A stretch of 24,160 bases of DNA from Pirellulales bacterium (GTDB lineage Bacteria; Planctomycetota; Planctomycetia; Pirellulales; Thermoguttaceae). The notes beneath the pieces were generated by a model. The model was not told the origin of the DNA. It searched no databases and saw only the letters and a program-made list of their open reading frames with translations. Positions within the stretch are counted from its first letter, which is position 1, and each line of letters begins with the position of its first letter. Shown in pieces: positions 7,269-16,036 of the stretch. Location: assembly GCA_030642635.1 (NCBI GenBank), contig DAOWNK010000012.1, positions 1 through 24,160 of the forward strand, written 5' to 3'. The position numbers and the translations under genes were made by a program.

Positions 7269-7325
7269 TTGGCTACCTCGCGTGTTTTAATGGACGTTTT
7301 TCAGGACTCATTTGGCTACCTCGCG
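7249..7325 (-). repeat. Tandem duplication of a translation-initiation region
   Basis: A 34-nt segment beginning CGCGAGGTAGCCAA occurs twice at a 43-nt spacing (minus strand 7325-7292 and 7282-7249), with three transitions between copies. Each copy carries a GAGGT ribosome site and a start codon followed by AGTCCT. The upstream copy has ATG, overlapping the permease stop as ATGA. The downstream copy has GTG and starts the real gene. Confidence 0.9.
7273..7311 (-). CDS. 12-codon mini-ORF left by the duplication
   Basis: ATG at 7311 opens a reading frame MSPEKRPLKHAR and stops at TAG (7275-7273). Its first codons mirror those of the downstream gene (MSPKKRSF). It overlaps the permease stop by four bases (ATGA), and its own stop lies inside the GAGGT ribosome site of the next gene, five bases before that GTG. 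Ribosomes finishing the permease could translate it and be delivered to the next start. I infer a coupling relay or a relic of the ancestral start, not a functional peptide. Confidence 0.5.
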   Translation of the reverse strand: MSPEKRPLKHAR

Positions 7326-9137
7326 GGTCTTCAGGAAGAGGTATGCCGCAACGAACAACGGAACCAAATACGCCGCTGCACGGCACGTGTTCTTCAGTAT
7401 CACGGCCCCGGAGATATCGAAACCGTAGGCTACGTGGTCGGCAAAGCTGAACTCCCCGAATGCCGGCAGGATCGAGGCCGCCACGTACAGACCGTATCCC
7501 AACACCACGTCGAGCATCTGGGCCACGGTGGTCCTCATGCCCGGCTCCATATCGGAAACGAGGTTTTGTTGCAGGAGGATACGTATAAACGCTTCGACCG
7601 GCCCGCCGCCGATGACCTCGCCGCGCGCCAGCCGCATCATAAACCCGCTGAATACACCGCCGACCAACGCGCCGGAGGTGGCGATTATGGCCACCGGACC
7701 GCTTAAAAATGTGCTGAACAGCACGCCGATCCCGATAATCAACACCATCTGCAACCAGATGCCGAAGTAGCCCTTGATGAAGTTCAGCGTAAACGAGGCG
7801 TCGCGGGCGCGCAGATACACGTCGGCCTGGGCCGCGCCGAAATACTGTGCCGGCTGTACGCACCTAAGCCAAATCTCCATCTTTCCGTCCGAGACCAAAT
7901 CGTCGAACAGATCCAGCACATTGCCGTCCGGCGTCTGTAGTCGGCGTGGGATGTACACCACGTCGGTTGTGAACTCACGGGCAGTGAAGATCACCGCCTC
8001 GACCATCTCGCCGGTTGCCGGGTTGCGGACAGACAGGCTGCCCGGGATGCCGGGTATGTTTTCCGGGTCGTCGGTGTCGCCCTTGTACGTGCGGAACACC
8101 TCGATTGTCATCTCCACCGGCAGGCCCTTTGGGAACAGCGATTCGGGAAAACGCTTCTTGGTGATGCCGTCGAACGTCCAGACGGCCGTGGCCAACGTGC
8201 CGCCCTCGATGTAGCTGCGATACGTCCACTCGTCGCCCACGTTCACACCCTTTTTCGAGTCCTTGCCGTCGCGGTCCTTGAACCGCAGCGTGCCGTACAC
8301 CGGCACTCGGGCGACGAGCATTCCACGCGGTCGGCTGAGCTTGTAGGTAGTTTTTCCATCCGACTTTTCGATCTCAAGATCGTGCCAATGGTTCTGCTCC
8401 ATGGCGATACGGCCCCGGCCGGACGGTTCAATTGTCGCCAGGTGCCGATGCCGGTGCACGCGGCTGGTCAGTCCCTCGCGCACCGCCGGTTGACCCTGGG
8501 CATGGTGCTGAACTGCGTGCAGATCGTCGTCGGTCAACTCGTGCGTGTGCGATAACCCTCGGACCACGAACACGTAGCTGATCGCTGCCATCGTCACCAG
8601 CAGCAAGGTGCCGATGGCCGTAAACCCACAGATGCGCCCCAGTACAATCTCGCTCGGACGCACCGGCTTGGTAACCACCGTATGCAGCGTTTTGCTCTTG
8701 ATGTCGGCCGGCAGGCTCACTGAGCTTAGAAACAACGCCAGCAGCAACACAAGGTAACTGGTGGCGGTAAGCACGAAACTCAGGTACAGCCGGGCAGGGT
8801 GCGTGCTGCCGGGGTCGAGGAACCAGCCGGCAAACAACAGGATTACAATAAATACGGCGAATACCACCACCACGCGACGGCGGATCGACTCGCGCACGGC
8901 CAGCCAGCTAAGCGCCCAAACGCGACGCGGCGAGATATGTAATATGTCGCCGACCGTTGCGGCCAGCAGCCGGCCGACGATCCGAATGCCCGCCACCGGA
9001 CCGCGACGCATAGCGACGCTCAGCCAACCGACCATCAGCCCGGCGATGGCCACACCGCCGAGGACCAGCAGCCACTTAAGCAGCGCCAACGGAAACCAAA
9101 CTTCCAGCGGCAGTGTTTCGGCGTGTTCTAGGACCAT
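7308..9137 (-). CDS. ABC-2 type transporter permease with large extracytoplasmic domain
   Basis: This 609-residue membrane protein has hydrophobic helices at about residues 14-42, 88-106, 116-140 and 170-192. A soluble region of about 270 residues follows. More helices lie near the end, for example around FGIWLQMVLIIGIGVLFSTF and in the last 30 residues. The motif SLPADIKSKTLHTVVTKPV resembles the ABC-2 permease pattern of an ABC exporter (early helices followed by a switch-like loop). With the ATPase encoded just upstream it should form the membrane channel; the cargo is unknown. I choose ATG 9137 because any longer reading frame would translate only the heptamer repeat. No Shine-Dalgarno precedes it, since the repeat array begins two bases upstream. 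It ends in an ATGA junction. Confidence 0.85.
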   Translation of the reverse strand: MVLEHAETLPLEVWFPLALLKWLLVLGGVAIAGLMVGWLSVAMRRGPVAGIRIVGRLLAATVGDILHISPRRVWALSWLAVRESIRRRVVVVFAVFIVILLFAGWFLDPGSTHPARLYLSFVLTATSYLVLLLALFLSSVSLPADIKSKTLHTVVTKPVRPSEIVLGRICGFTAIGTLLLVTMAAISYVFVVRGLSHTHELTDDDLHAVQHHAQGQPAVREGLTSRVHRHRHLATIEPSGRGRIAMEQNHWHDLEIEKSDGKTTYKLSRPRGMLVARVPVYGTLRFKDRDGKDSKKGVNVGDEWTYRSYIEGGTLATAVWTFDGITKKRFPESLFPKGLPVEMTIEVFRTYKGDTDDPENIPGIPGSLSVRNPATGEMVEAVIFTAREFTTDVVYIPRRLQTPDGNVLDLFDDLVSDGKMEIWLRCVQPAQYFGAAQADVYLRARDASFTLNFIKGYFGIWLQMVLIIGIGVLFSTFLSGPVAIIATSGALVGGVFSGFMMRLARGEVIGGGPVEAFIRILLQQNLVSDMEPGMRTTVAQMLDVVLGYGLYVAASILPAFGEFSFADHVAYGFDISGAVILKNTCRAAAYLVPLFVAAYLFLKTREVAK

Positions 9138-9225
9138 TGTTCGGGATTCGGGATTCGGGATTCGGGGTTCGGGATTCGGGATTCGGGATTCGGGATTCGG
9201 GATTCGGGATTGCCCTCCCGATCCT

Positions 9226-10146
<921 letters not shown>

Positions 10147-10175
10147 GGATGATCTCCAATAGTATGAATCCCCCT

Positions 10176-10204
10176 TTTATAGGATAGACGGGGGGGTATT
10201 GCAA
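10176..10204 (-). promoter_or_regulatory. Promoter of the ABC exporter operon
   Basis: On the minus strand, TTGCAA (10204-10199), 17 bp, then TATAAA (10181-10176). The predicted transcript start near 10169 gives a leader of about 23 nt. CCCCC near 10170 and GGGGG near 10190 form an inverted repeat across the -10, a possible operator. Confidence 0.6.
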
Positions 10205-10783
10205 GGCACACGGCTATTGCGGCTCATATGGCTGAAGTGTTACACAAATTCTATTTTTTGCCAGTGAGTGCGACAATGCGTAAAGACACGTAAACTTTGC
10301 CGATTACGAAGCGGTGCCGAGTAAAATCGGCGACCAAGCAGCCGTACAATCGTTAAATTTTAACTTGCTTACAAACACGGAAATCTTTGCGCAGCAGGCA
10401 CCCTAAACCTTTTGCTGAAAATAGTTTCTGTACGCTCAAGGGGCATTCCAGGGCAAACCGATACGGTATCTGACCCTTAGTGAATTGCACGTGCTTTGTC
10501 GGCACGTTCAAAGGGCGCGTCAGGTAACCGAATCGGTTTTTTCGAGTCAAGGAGTGGCTCGACGGCCCTGGCGCAGTACACCGTAGAACTGCGGATGCTG
10601 ACCTACCTTACTTCCCAGTCAAGTGATCGACAACCAGGTTTGAGTCGGTTCTTGCCCATGGGAGAACCCGCCCGTGCCATGGAGGCGCTGCTTCATCCAT
10701 CGGATGTTTCCAGCACTCCGGCTGGCGGTCGCAAGACCGGGACCTAAGCTACCCCCAGTTCATTGTAAAGGAGTTGTTGCTCA
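10205..10783. other. Long intergenic region with scattered hairpins
   Basis: No gene is supported in this stretch. It holds several hairpin-capable segments: GCCGAT...ATCGGC near 10300-10335, CGTGC...GCACG near 10490, and AACCGAATCGGTT followed by a T-run near 10528-10542 that could be a weak plus-strand terminator. A second small RNA between about 10380 and 10545 is possible, but I see no good promoter. The 3' part is the leader of the cysteine-rich gene. Confidence 0.4.
10694..10739 (+). promoter_or_regulatory. Three adjacent hairpins in the leader of the cysteine-rich gene
   Basis: Three short perfect stems follow closely: CATCC/GGATG (10694-10706), CCAGC/GCTGG (10710-10725) and CGGTC-gcaa-GACCG (10726-10739, GNRA loop). 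The ribosome site AAGGAG lies at 10768-10773, 10 nt before the ATG at 10784. A folded leader is plausible. No known riboswitch consensus was recognised. Confidence 0.4.
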
Positions 10784-11503
10784 ATGAGAAGCAAAACCAT
10801 TTTTGGAGCGCTCCTGGTGAGCGTAGCCCTGTGCAGCCAAGGGTTCGGATTCGGACTCTTGGATAATGTGCTGGGGCTGAACAACGGTGGCTGCTGCGGC
10901 TGCTGCGAAAAGGCTTGTTGTGAGCCGGCTTGCTGCGAGAAGCCGTGTTGCGAGCCGTGCTGCGACCTGTTCGGTGGGCTTAAGGGCCTGCTGAGTTGCA
11001 AGAGTTGCGGCTGCTGCGAGCCGGCCTGTTGCGAAGAGGCCTGCTGCGAGCCGGCCTGTTGCGAAGAGGCCTGCTGCGAACCGGCCTGTTGCGAGTCGTG
11101 CTGCAAGCCCTGCTGCGACCTGTTCGGTGGGCTTAAGGGCCTGCTGAGCTGCAAGAGTTGCGGCTGCTGCGAGCCGGCCTGCTGCGAAGAGGCCTGCTGC
11201 GAAAAGGCTTGTTGCGAGCCGAAGTGCTGCGAAGAGACATGTTGCGAGCCGCGCTGCCGCAAGCAGCGCTGCATCACCGTCCGCTTGCCCAACCTGGGCC
11301 TGCTCGACGCGATTGGCGACTTGCTCTGCTGCAAGAAGAGTTGCTGCTGCGAGTCGTGCTGCGATGCTTGTGGTAACGGCGTCCCCGCGGCCGCTCCGGC
11401 CGAAGAGGCTGCCCCGTTGCCGCCGGCCCCAAAGGCCGACGACCCCACAGCTTCGCTGAACCGCGGTAACATCCGCAACGTCAGCCGCACGATTATCCAG
11501 TAA
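10784..11503 (+). CDS. Secreted cysteine-rich CC-repeat protein
   Basis: This 239-residue protein has a Sec signal peptide (FGALLVSVALC core, residues 6-17; no valid lipobox because Leu precedes the Cys). I count 55 cysteines, about 23% of residues, mostly in CCEPACCE-type units (CC, acidic residue, Pro/Ala). The middle has a 51-residue repeat starting at CCDLFGGLKGLLSCKSCGCC (residues 59 and 110). The C-terminal part is less regular, with a Pro/Ala-rich stretch (about 200-222). The start is supported by AAGGAG 10 nt upstream and a strong terminator follows. Function is unknown. Candidates are metal binding, disulfide-linked envelope structure or redox buffering; none is proven. A long opposite-strand frame rich in Gln is a by-product of the repeat. 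Confidence 0.88.
   Translation: MRSKTIFGALLVSVALCSQGFGFGLLDNVLGLNNGGCCGCCEKACCEPACCEKPCCEPCCDLFGGLKGLLSCKSCGCCEPACCEEACCEPACCEEACCEPACCESCCKPCCDLFGGLKGLLSCKSCGCCEPACCEEACCEKACCEPKCCEETCCEPRCRKQRCITVRLPNLGLLDAIGDLLCCKKSCCCESCCDACGNGVPAAAPAEEAAPLPPAPKADDPTASLNRGNIRNVSRTIIQ
10958..11220 (+). repeat. 153-bp internal tandem repeat in the cysteine-rich gene
   Basis: Copy 1 begins at 10958 and copy 2 at 11111, in frame. Over about the first 90 bases I count about two differences, both synonymous third-position changes, so the duplication is recent or homogenised. Copy 2 diverges after about 11205. Confidence 0.8.
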
Positions 11504-11536
11504 GTAGGACGTTTGTCCAACTAGATTGTTCCTTAG

Positions 11537-11578
11537 CAGGCCTGCCGAGAATATAATTCCCGGCAGGCCTGTTTTTTT
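11537..11578 (+). terminator. Intrinsic terminator of the cysteine-rich gene
   Basis: The left arm CAGGCCTGCCG (11537-11547) pairs with CGGCAGGCCTG (11561-11571), giving an 11-bp perfect stem. The loop is AT-rich. A run of seven T follows (11572-11578). It separates the cysteine-rich gene from hemE. Confidence 0.93.
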
Positions 11579-11639
11579 GCCGCTTGCGGCTTAGCAGTCC
11601 TTGGTGTTACGTATTTCGCATTAGTGCGCATGAGGACGG

Positions 11640-12692
11640 ATGATGAACAACGACTTTCCATGGCGAAACAGCCCGCTGATGAAGGCTGCTCGATGCGAAC
11701 CGGCCCGGCAGACGCCAATCTGGCTGATGCGACAGGCCGGCCGCTACATGGACGACTATCGCAAAGTTCGCCGCAAGACGCCCTTCCTCGAATTGTGTAA
11801 AAACCCGGACCTGTGTGCTGAAGTTATGCTCACCGCAGTCGAACGATTGGGTGTCGACGCCGCAATTATCTTCTCCGATCTGCTCCTTATACTGGAACCG
11901 ATGGGGCTTGAACTGGAATTCACCGCCGGCGAAGGACCCGTGCTGCACAACCCAATCCGCCGGCCGTCGGACGTCGACCGCCTCGTCGAGTTGGAAAATG
12001 TCGAACCGCTGGAATTCGTTATCGAGACGGTCCGTAAGACACGCGCCGGATTGGACGACGCATTGCCGCTTGTCGGATTCGCCGGCGCTCCGTTTACCTT
12101 GGCCGCCTACGCCGTCGAAGGTGGCCCAAGCCGCGATTATCGCCGTGTGAAGTCGCTGATGATTACGGACGCCGGCGCGTGGGACGCGCTGATGCAACGC
12201 TTGTGCCGAGCAATCACCCTGTACCTTAACGCACAGATCGACGCCGGTGCTCAGCTAGTACAACTGTTTGACACCTGGGTCGGCTGCCTGGGCGTGGACG
12301 ATTACCGGCGCCGCGTGTTGCCGTATACACGCTCGATTATCGAGGCGATTCGGCCCGGCGTGCCGGTGATACACTTCGCAGCCGGCAATCCCGCTTTGCT
12401 GCCGCTTATAAGAGATGCCGGCCCTTCTGTAATCAGCGTCGATTGGCGCGTGCGGCTCGACGACGCCTGGACGATCATAGGCCACGACCGTGCGATCCAG
12501 GGCAACCTTGACCCCGCCGTGCTGTTGACCACGCCTGATGAAATACGCCGATGCGCCAAGGAAATCCTGGACCAGGCCGCCGGCCGACCGGGCCACATAT
12601 TCAACCTCGGCCACGGCGTGCTGCCGCAAACCCCGGTCGAAAACGTCGTCGCGCTGGTGGACGCAGTGCACGAGTTGGGGAGCTTGACATAA
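11640..12692 (+). CDS. hemE: Uroporphyrinogen decarboxylase
   Basis: HemE removes four acetate carboxyl groups from uroporphyrinogen III to give coproporphyrinogen III in cytoplasmic haem synthesis. The protein is 350 residues, the usual length. The substrate-binding loop PIWLMRQAGRYM (Arg31 and Arg35 equal the conserved Arg pair), the catalytic Asp in IIFSDLL (Asp80), the Tyr in EGGPSRDY and the late His in LGHGVLP are all present. Two ATGs compete, 11640 and 11643. GAGG at 11632-11635 is 4 nt from the first and 7 nt from the second, so 11643 may be preferred. The stop TAA shares a base with the next gene's ATG (TAATG), so the two are translationally coupled. Confidence 0.96.
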   Translation: MMNNDFPWRNSPLMKAARCEPARQTPIWLMRQAGRYMDDYRKVRRKTPFLELCKNPDLCAEVMLTAVERLGVDAAIIFSDLLLILEPMGLELEFTAGEGPVLHNPIRRPSDVDRLVELENVEPLEFVIETVRKTRAGLDDALPLVGFAGAPFTLAAYAVEGGPSRDYRRVKSLMITDAGAWDALMQRLCRAITLYLNAQIDAGAQLVQLFDTWVGCLGVDDYRRRVLPYTRSIIEAIRPGVPVIHFAAGNPALLPLIRDAGPSVISVDWRVRLDDAWTIIGHDRAIQGNLDPAVLLTTPDEIRRCAKEILDQAAGRPGHIFNLGHGVLPQTPVENVVALVDAVHELGSLT

Positions 12693-13753
12693 TGTCGCCT
12701 CGATTCGTGCAACTCACCCCGCCGGGCCGCGGCGCCGTGGCGACCGTACTTGTCGAGGGCCCCGGGGCATCTCGCGTCGTCGAAGCATACTTCCGCACAA
12801 AAAGCGGGTGTCCGCTATCGGACTATGCGGCCGACCGAATCGTCCTCGGCCGGTTCGGCCCAACACCCGGCGAACAAGTCGTCGTGCACCGGCGCTCGGA
12901 TGAATCCGTTGAACTGCACTGCCACGGTGGACGTGCGGCCATAGCGATGATCGAAAATTCGCTGGCGAAGGAGGGCTGCCGGCCAACCGCATGGCGGAAT
13001 TGGGTTGACTCTCGGCATGACGACCCGATTACCGCCGCCGCACACGCCGCCTTGACAGAAGCACGCACCGAACGTACGGCTGCCATACTGCTGAATCAAT
13101 ACCACGGCGCTTTGCGCCGGGCGATGGATGAAATCGAGCGGTCGATTCGCAATGCTAAGCCGCAAGAGGCCGAAAAGCAAATTCGTGAACTTCTTGGCAG
13201 GGTAAATGTAGGCTTGCATCTTACCCGACCGTGGCAGGTAGTGCTTTGCGGACGGCCGAACGTCGGCAAGAGCAGCCTGATTAACGCATTGGCCGGCTAC
13301 CAGCGGGCAATCGTTCACCCAACACCCGGCACCACGCGCGACGTAGTCTTAGTTCACACCGCAGTGGACGGCTGGCCGGTTGAACTCTCCGACACTGCCG
13401 GCTTGCACGCCGGCAGCGATACCTTTCATCGGGCAAGCATAGAACTGACGGAGAGAAAACTCGCCAAGGCCGATCTCATCGTACTCGTCTTCGATCGCAG
13501 CACGCTGTGGTCCAAAGACGATTATGCACTGCTGCAATCGTGGCCCGGCGCGGTGGTGGTTCACAACAAAAGCGACCTGCCGGGTGCATCCGGCGCACCT
13601 AAACCGGGCATAGCGACCAGTGCGCTGCTGGGCCACGGGATCGAGGAACTGACCGCCGCGATTGCCGACGGCCTGGTCCCCGATCCACCGCCGCCGGGCA
13701 CTGCGGTGCCGTTCACCGAAGAACAGGTGGAATGGTTACATCGGGTTTTGTAA
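12692..13753 (+). CDS. Divergent MnmE/TrmE-like GTPase
   Basis: This 353-residue protein is about 100 residues shorter than MnmE (~450). The N-terminal domain is recognisable (FVQLTPPGRG, VELHCHGG). A helical linker and a G domain follow: GRPNVGKSS (G1), TPGTTRD (G2), DTAGL (G3), NKSD (G4), TSAL (G5). The K-loop Asn is kept. Two catalytic features of MnmE are missing. The C-terminal Cys-x-Gly-Lys motif needed for tRNA modification is absent, and the Glu282 position of E. coli MnmE (in DEVERIG) is His here (DTFHRAS). It therefore probably does not modify tRNA U34. A true MnmE may exist elsewhere in the genome. The TAATG overlap with hemE fixes the start. Its role is unknown. Confidence 0.85.
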   Translation: MSPRFVQLTPPGRGAVATVLVEGPGASRVVEAYFRTKSGCPLSDYAADRIVLGRFGPTPGEQVVVHRRSDESVELHCHGGRAAIAMIENSLAKEGCRPTAWRNWVDSRHDDPITAAAHAALTEARTERTAAILLNQYHGALRRAMDEIERSIRNAKPQEAEKQIRELLGRVNVGLHLTRPWQVVLCGRPNVGKSSLINALAGYQRAIVHPTPGTTRDVVLVHTAVDGWPVELSDTAGLHAGSDTFHRASIELTERKLAKADLIVLVFDRSTLWSKDDYALLQSWPGAVVVHNKSDLPGASGAPKPGIATSALLGHGIEELTAAIADGLVPDPPPPGTAVPFTEEQVEWLHRVL

Positions 13754-13765
13754 CGCTATCATGGT

Positions 13766-13839
13766 TGTTTAGCAGCCGCCGGCACGGCGGCTTGGAGCTG
13801 CGCCGGTGTTTTGGCCGCCGTACCGGCGGCCGCTAAACA
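13766..13839. repeat. REP-like three-armed palindrome after the MnmE-like gene
   Basis: The outer arms TGTTTAGC (13766-13773) and GCTAAACA (13832-13839) enclose AGCCGCC/GGCGGCT and GGCCGCCG-tac-CGGCGGCC. The plan is the same as at 5695-5750. It begins 12 bases after the stop codon. Confidence 0.75.
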
Positions 13840-14014
13840 GCATTGCCTATATCGCCCTCGCTGCACAACCCGCCCTGGTTTCGCATTTTCTCTTTTGGCG
13901 TTGTAATTTTCTTGCCGATTTATGGTTAAATTGTGGAATCCAGCCTAGACTCGCCTTGCCCGATGCGAGTACACTTCGACCCTCAACGTGTCCGTATTTT
14001 AGCCCTTGCAGTGG

Positions 14015-14033
14015 CACCGGCGTCTCGCCGGTG
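14015..14033. repeat. Perfect palindrome of common planctomycete repeat type
   Basis: CACCGGCG-tct-CGCCGGTG is an 8-bp perfect stem. The family reads through in one frame as TGVSPVE and on the other strand as TGETPVP. These are peptide strings I associate with spurious ORFs in planctomycete annotation. It lies between the REP-like element and the TPR gene. Confidence 0.6.
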
Positions 14034-14068
14034 GAATGCAGGTATTGACGTTCAAGGAGGAACGAGTC

Positions 14069-16024
14069 ATGTGTTCTGAAATGGTACGACGGTTTTGCAG
14101 TGGATTCCTCTGCACAATGGTTTTGGCGGCGTTTTCGTGTCAGGCGACGGCACAAGAGACCGCACAAACGGATGAAGACACGATACCGGCAGTGGAGGAT
14201 AACGACGCCGGTTTCGCCGAGGTTACATCCACCGCAGAGCAACCGGTCGATGAGCAGTCACCGGAGGCCGAGCACCCCGAAGAGACGTCGCTTGAACCTA
14301 TCCCCGACTCACTGGATGCGGGGCCGACCTCGATCAAACCTGCCGGCTTCAACGGGGTGGTGCCGGGCGTTACCACCATGGAGGAAGTCGAGAAGGCCTG
14401 GGGAGCGCCAAGGGAACTCCAAAAACACGACGGCATACTTATGCAGTTGCACTCGGTGGACCCGTTCGGCCGGGTGGAAGTAAGCTTCTTTGAAAACAAA
14501 GTATCCTCGATAATTATCCGTCTGGATCGTGCATTTCCGGCCAAAACCGTCGCCGAGCAACTCGATCTGACCGAACTCAGGCCGGTGCTGGTCTCCGATG
14601 AACTTGGCCGGATTATCGGCCAGGCGTATCCGGAACGCGGGGTGCTGTTTGCGTTCGTGCCGGGCCGCAAGACAGGCAAGGCGACGATGAACGTCGCACA
14701 AATCATCCTCGAACCGATCAGCGCGGAGCCGTTCGTGCTCCGGGCGGAAACCACTTTGAAAAGCGATTCGGAGTTGAGCCTGCTCGATCTGCAAAGCGCG
14801 TTGAAACTCCAGCCGGACAACGCTCGCGCACATTGGCTTCACAGCCGGATATTGATCGCCAAGTGCGACTACGACGCGGCAATGGCGGCCGCCGACAAGG
14901 CAATTCGTCTGGAACCGACAAATCCGCATTACCGAGTCATACGTGCACGGATTCTCAGCCAAACAGGCCGACTGAAAGAAGCCGCACAGGAAGCACAAAA
15001 TGCCCTGAAAACCAGCAGTCGGCGGCCGCACGTGAAGGCGCGTGCACTGTGCCTGTTGGGAGACCTGATCGCCTCCGGCCAGAGCCCGAACTACGATCGG
15101 GCCGTGCAGTACCATATCCAAGCGGTCAAAACGGCCGATCCGTTGACCACCGAGCCGCACCCGGCCATCCGAACGGCTGCCAAGGAGGTGCTTATCGACG
15201 CACACCTGGGCGCCGCGCACGATATTGCCTGGGGAAGCTGGAAGGAGAAAAACCGCGCCGTTGCCAGGTGGCTCGACCAGGCCGGCAAGTTTGCCGAAGA
15301 CCTGATCGAAAACGAAGGCGCCGGTTGTAAGTATCGCTTTCGGGTAAACACCCGGGCGCTGGCGGCGTGTGTCGGCACACACGGCGGCCTGGACCCGACC
15401 GATTGGGCACAAGGAGCACTGCAAAACGGCGAGCAACTCATCGCCGAGGCCGATGACCCGAAGTGCAAGGCGAAACTCCAGTGGGAGTTGGGAATAGCAC
15501 TGTACGACGCATTGCAAATCTACCAGATGCGGAACGATCACCAGACGGCGCTGAAGTACGGCGAGCGGGCAGTCGAGTACTTGAACTCCGGCAGCCGGCT
15601 TACCGAGCAAACCGCGGCCGACAACTACCTCCTCGGCCGGCTATACTTCCGCATGGGCGCTGTCTACGCAATCCGCGACAAGGATCACCAGCAAGCAGTC
15701 TCATGGTTCGATAAGGCCGTGCCGCTGCTGAAACAGCCCGACGACACGGACGAGACCTTCGCCGATCTGGGACGGCACGGTGAGACGTTCGTCAGTATGG
15801 GCGTTTCGTATTGGGAGACCGACCAGCGCGAAAAGGCCGTCGAACTGACCGAGTACGGACTGAAGCTGATGGAACGTGCCGTGGAACTCGGCTCGCTCGA
15901 CCGGACCGTACTGGCCGTGCCGTACGACAACCTGGCCTCCATGCACCGCCGGCTCGGCGCCGAGGAGTCGGCTGTCGAGTTCGAGGAGATGGCCGCCAAG
16001 ATCAACAGCACCAAGATGCAGTAG
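14069..16024 (+). CDS. Secreted TPR-repeat protein with a BamE-like N-terminal region
   Basis: This protein is about 651 residues. A signal peptide (CSGFLCTMVLAAFSCQATAQ, residues 9-28) is followed by an acidic low-complexity linker (to about 90). A region starting near FNGVVPGVTTMEEVEKAWG (from about 91) and running to LLFAFVPGRK resembles the SmpA/BamE beta-sheet pattern, where PGxTTxxEVxxxxGxP is typical. TPR units follow, from LDLQSALKLQPDNARAHW (about 230) to the end. The best are YDAAMAAADKAIRLEPTNPHY and, later, YGERAVEYLNSGSRL. The start is ATG 14069 with AAGGAGG (14054-14060) 8 nt upstream; upstream frame residues are palindrome-derived. Expected in the periplasm or on the surface. 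Partner unknown. fxsA lies 12 nt downstream. Confidence 0.85.
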   Translation: MCSEMVRRFCSGFLCTMVLAAFSCQATAQETAQTDEDTIPAVEDNDAGFAEVTSTAEQPVDEQSPEAEHPEETSLEPIPDSLDAGPTSIKPAGFNGVVPGVTTMEEVEKAWGAPRELQKHDGILMQLHSVDPFGRVEVSFFENKVSSIIIRLDRAFPAKTVAEQLDLTELRPVLVSDELGRIIGQAYPERGVLFAFVPGRKTGKATMNVAQIILEPISAEPFVLRAETTLKSDSELSLLDLQSALKLQPDNARAHWLHSRILIAKCDYDAAMAAADKAIRLEPTNPHYRVIRARILSQTGRLKEAAQEAQNALKTSSRRPHVKARALCLLGDLIASGQSPNYDRAVQYHIQAVKTADPLTTEPHPAIRTAAKEVLIDAHLGAAHDIAWGSWKEKNRAVARWLDQAGKFAEDLIENEGAGCKYRFRVNTRALAACVGTHGGLDPTDWAQGALQNGEQLIAEADDPKCKAKLQWELGIALYDALQIYQMRNDHQTALKYGERAVEYLNSGSRLTEQTAADNYLLGRLYFRMGAVYAIRDKDHQQAVSWFDKAVPLLKQPDDTDETFADLGRHGETFVSMGVSYWETDQREKAVELTEYGLKLMERAVELGSLDRTVLAVPYDNLASMHRRLGAEESAVEFEEMAAKINSTKMQ

Positions 16025-16036
16025 GCCGCCCACCCC

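Noticed and set aside
10353..10550. 65-residue minus-strand ORF with a TTG start
   Set aside because: No ribosome site, no known motif, and the region shows hairpins rather than coding bias.
10744..11520. Long minus-strand frame rich in Gln (SQQ repeats) opposite the cysteine-rich gene
   Set aside because: It is the complement of the CC-repeat codons. The plus-strand gene has a ribosome site, signal peptide and terminator, and the Gln pattern follows automatically.
12551..12691. Upstream extension of the MnmE-like protein
   Set aside because: It overlaps hemE out of frame, and the protein family starts at the TPPGRG region fixed by ATG 12692.
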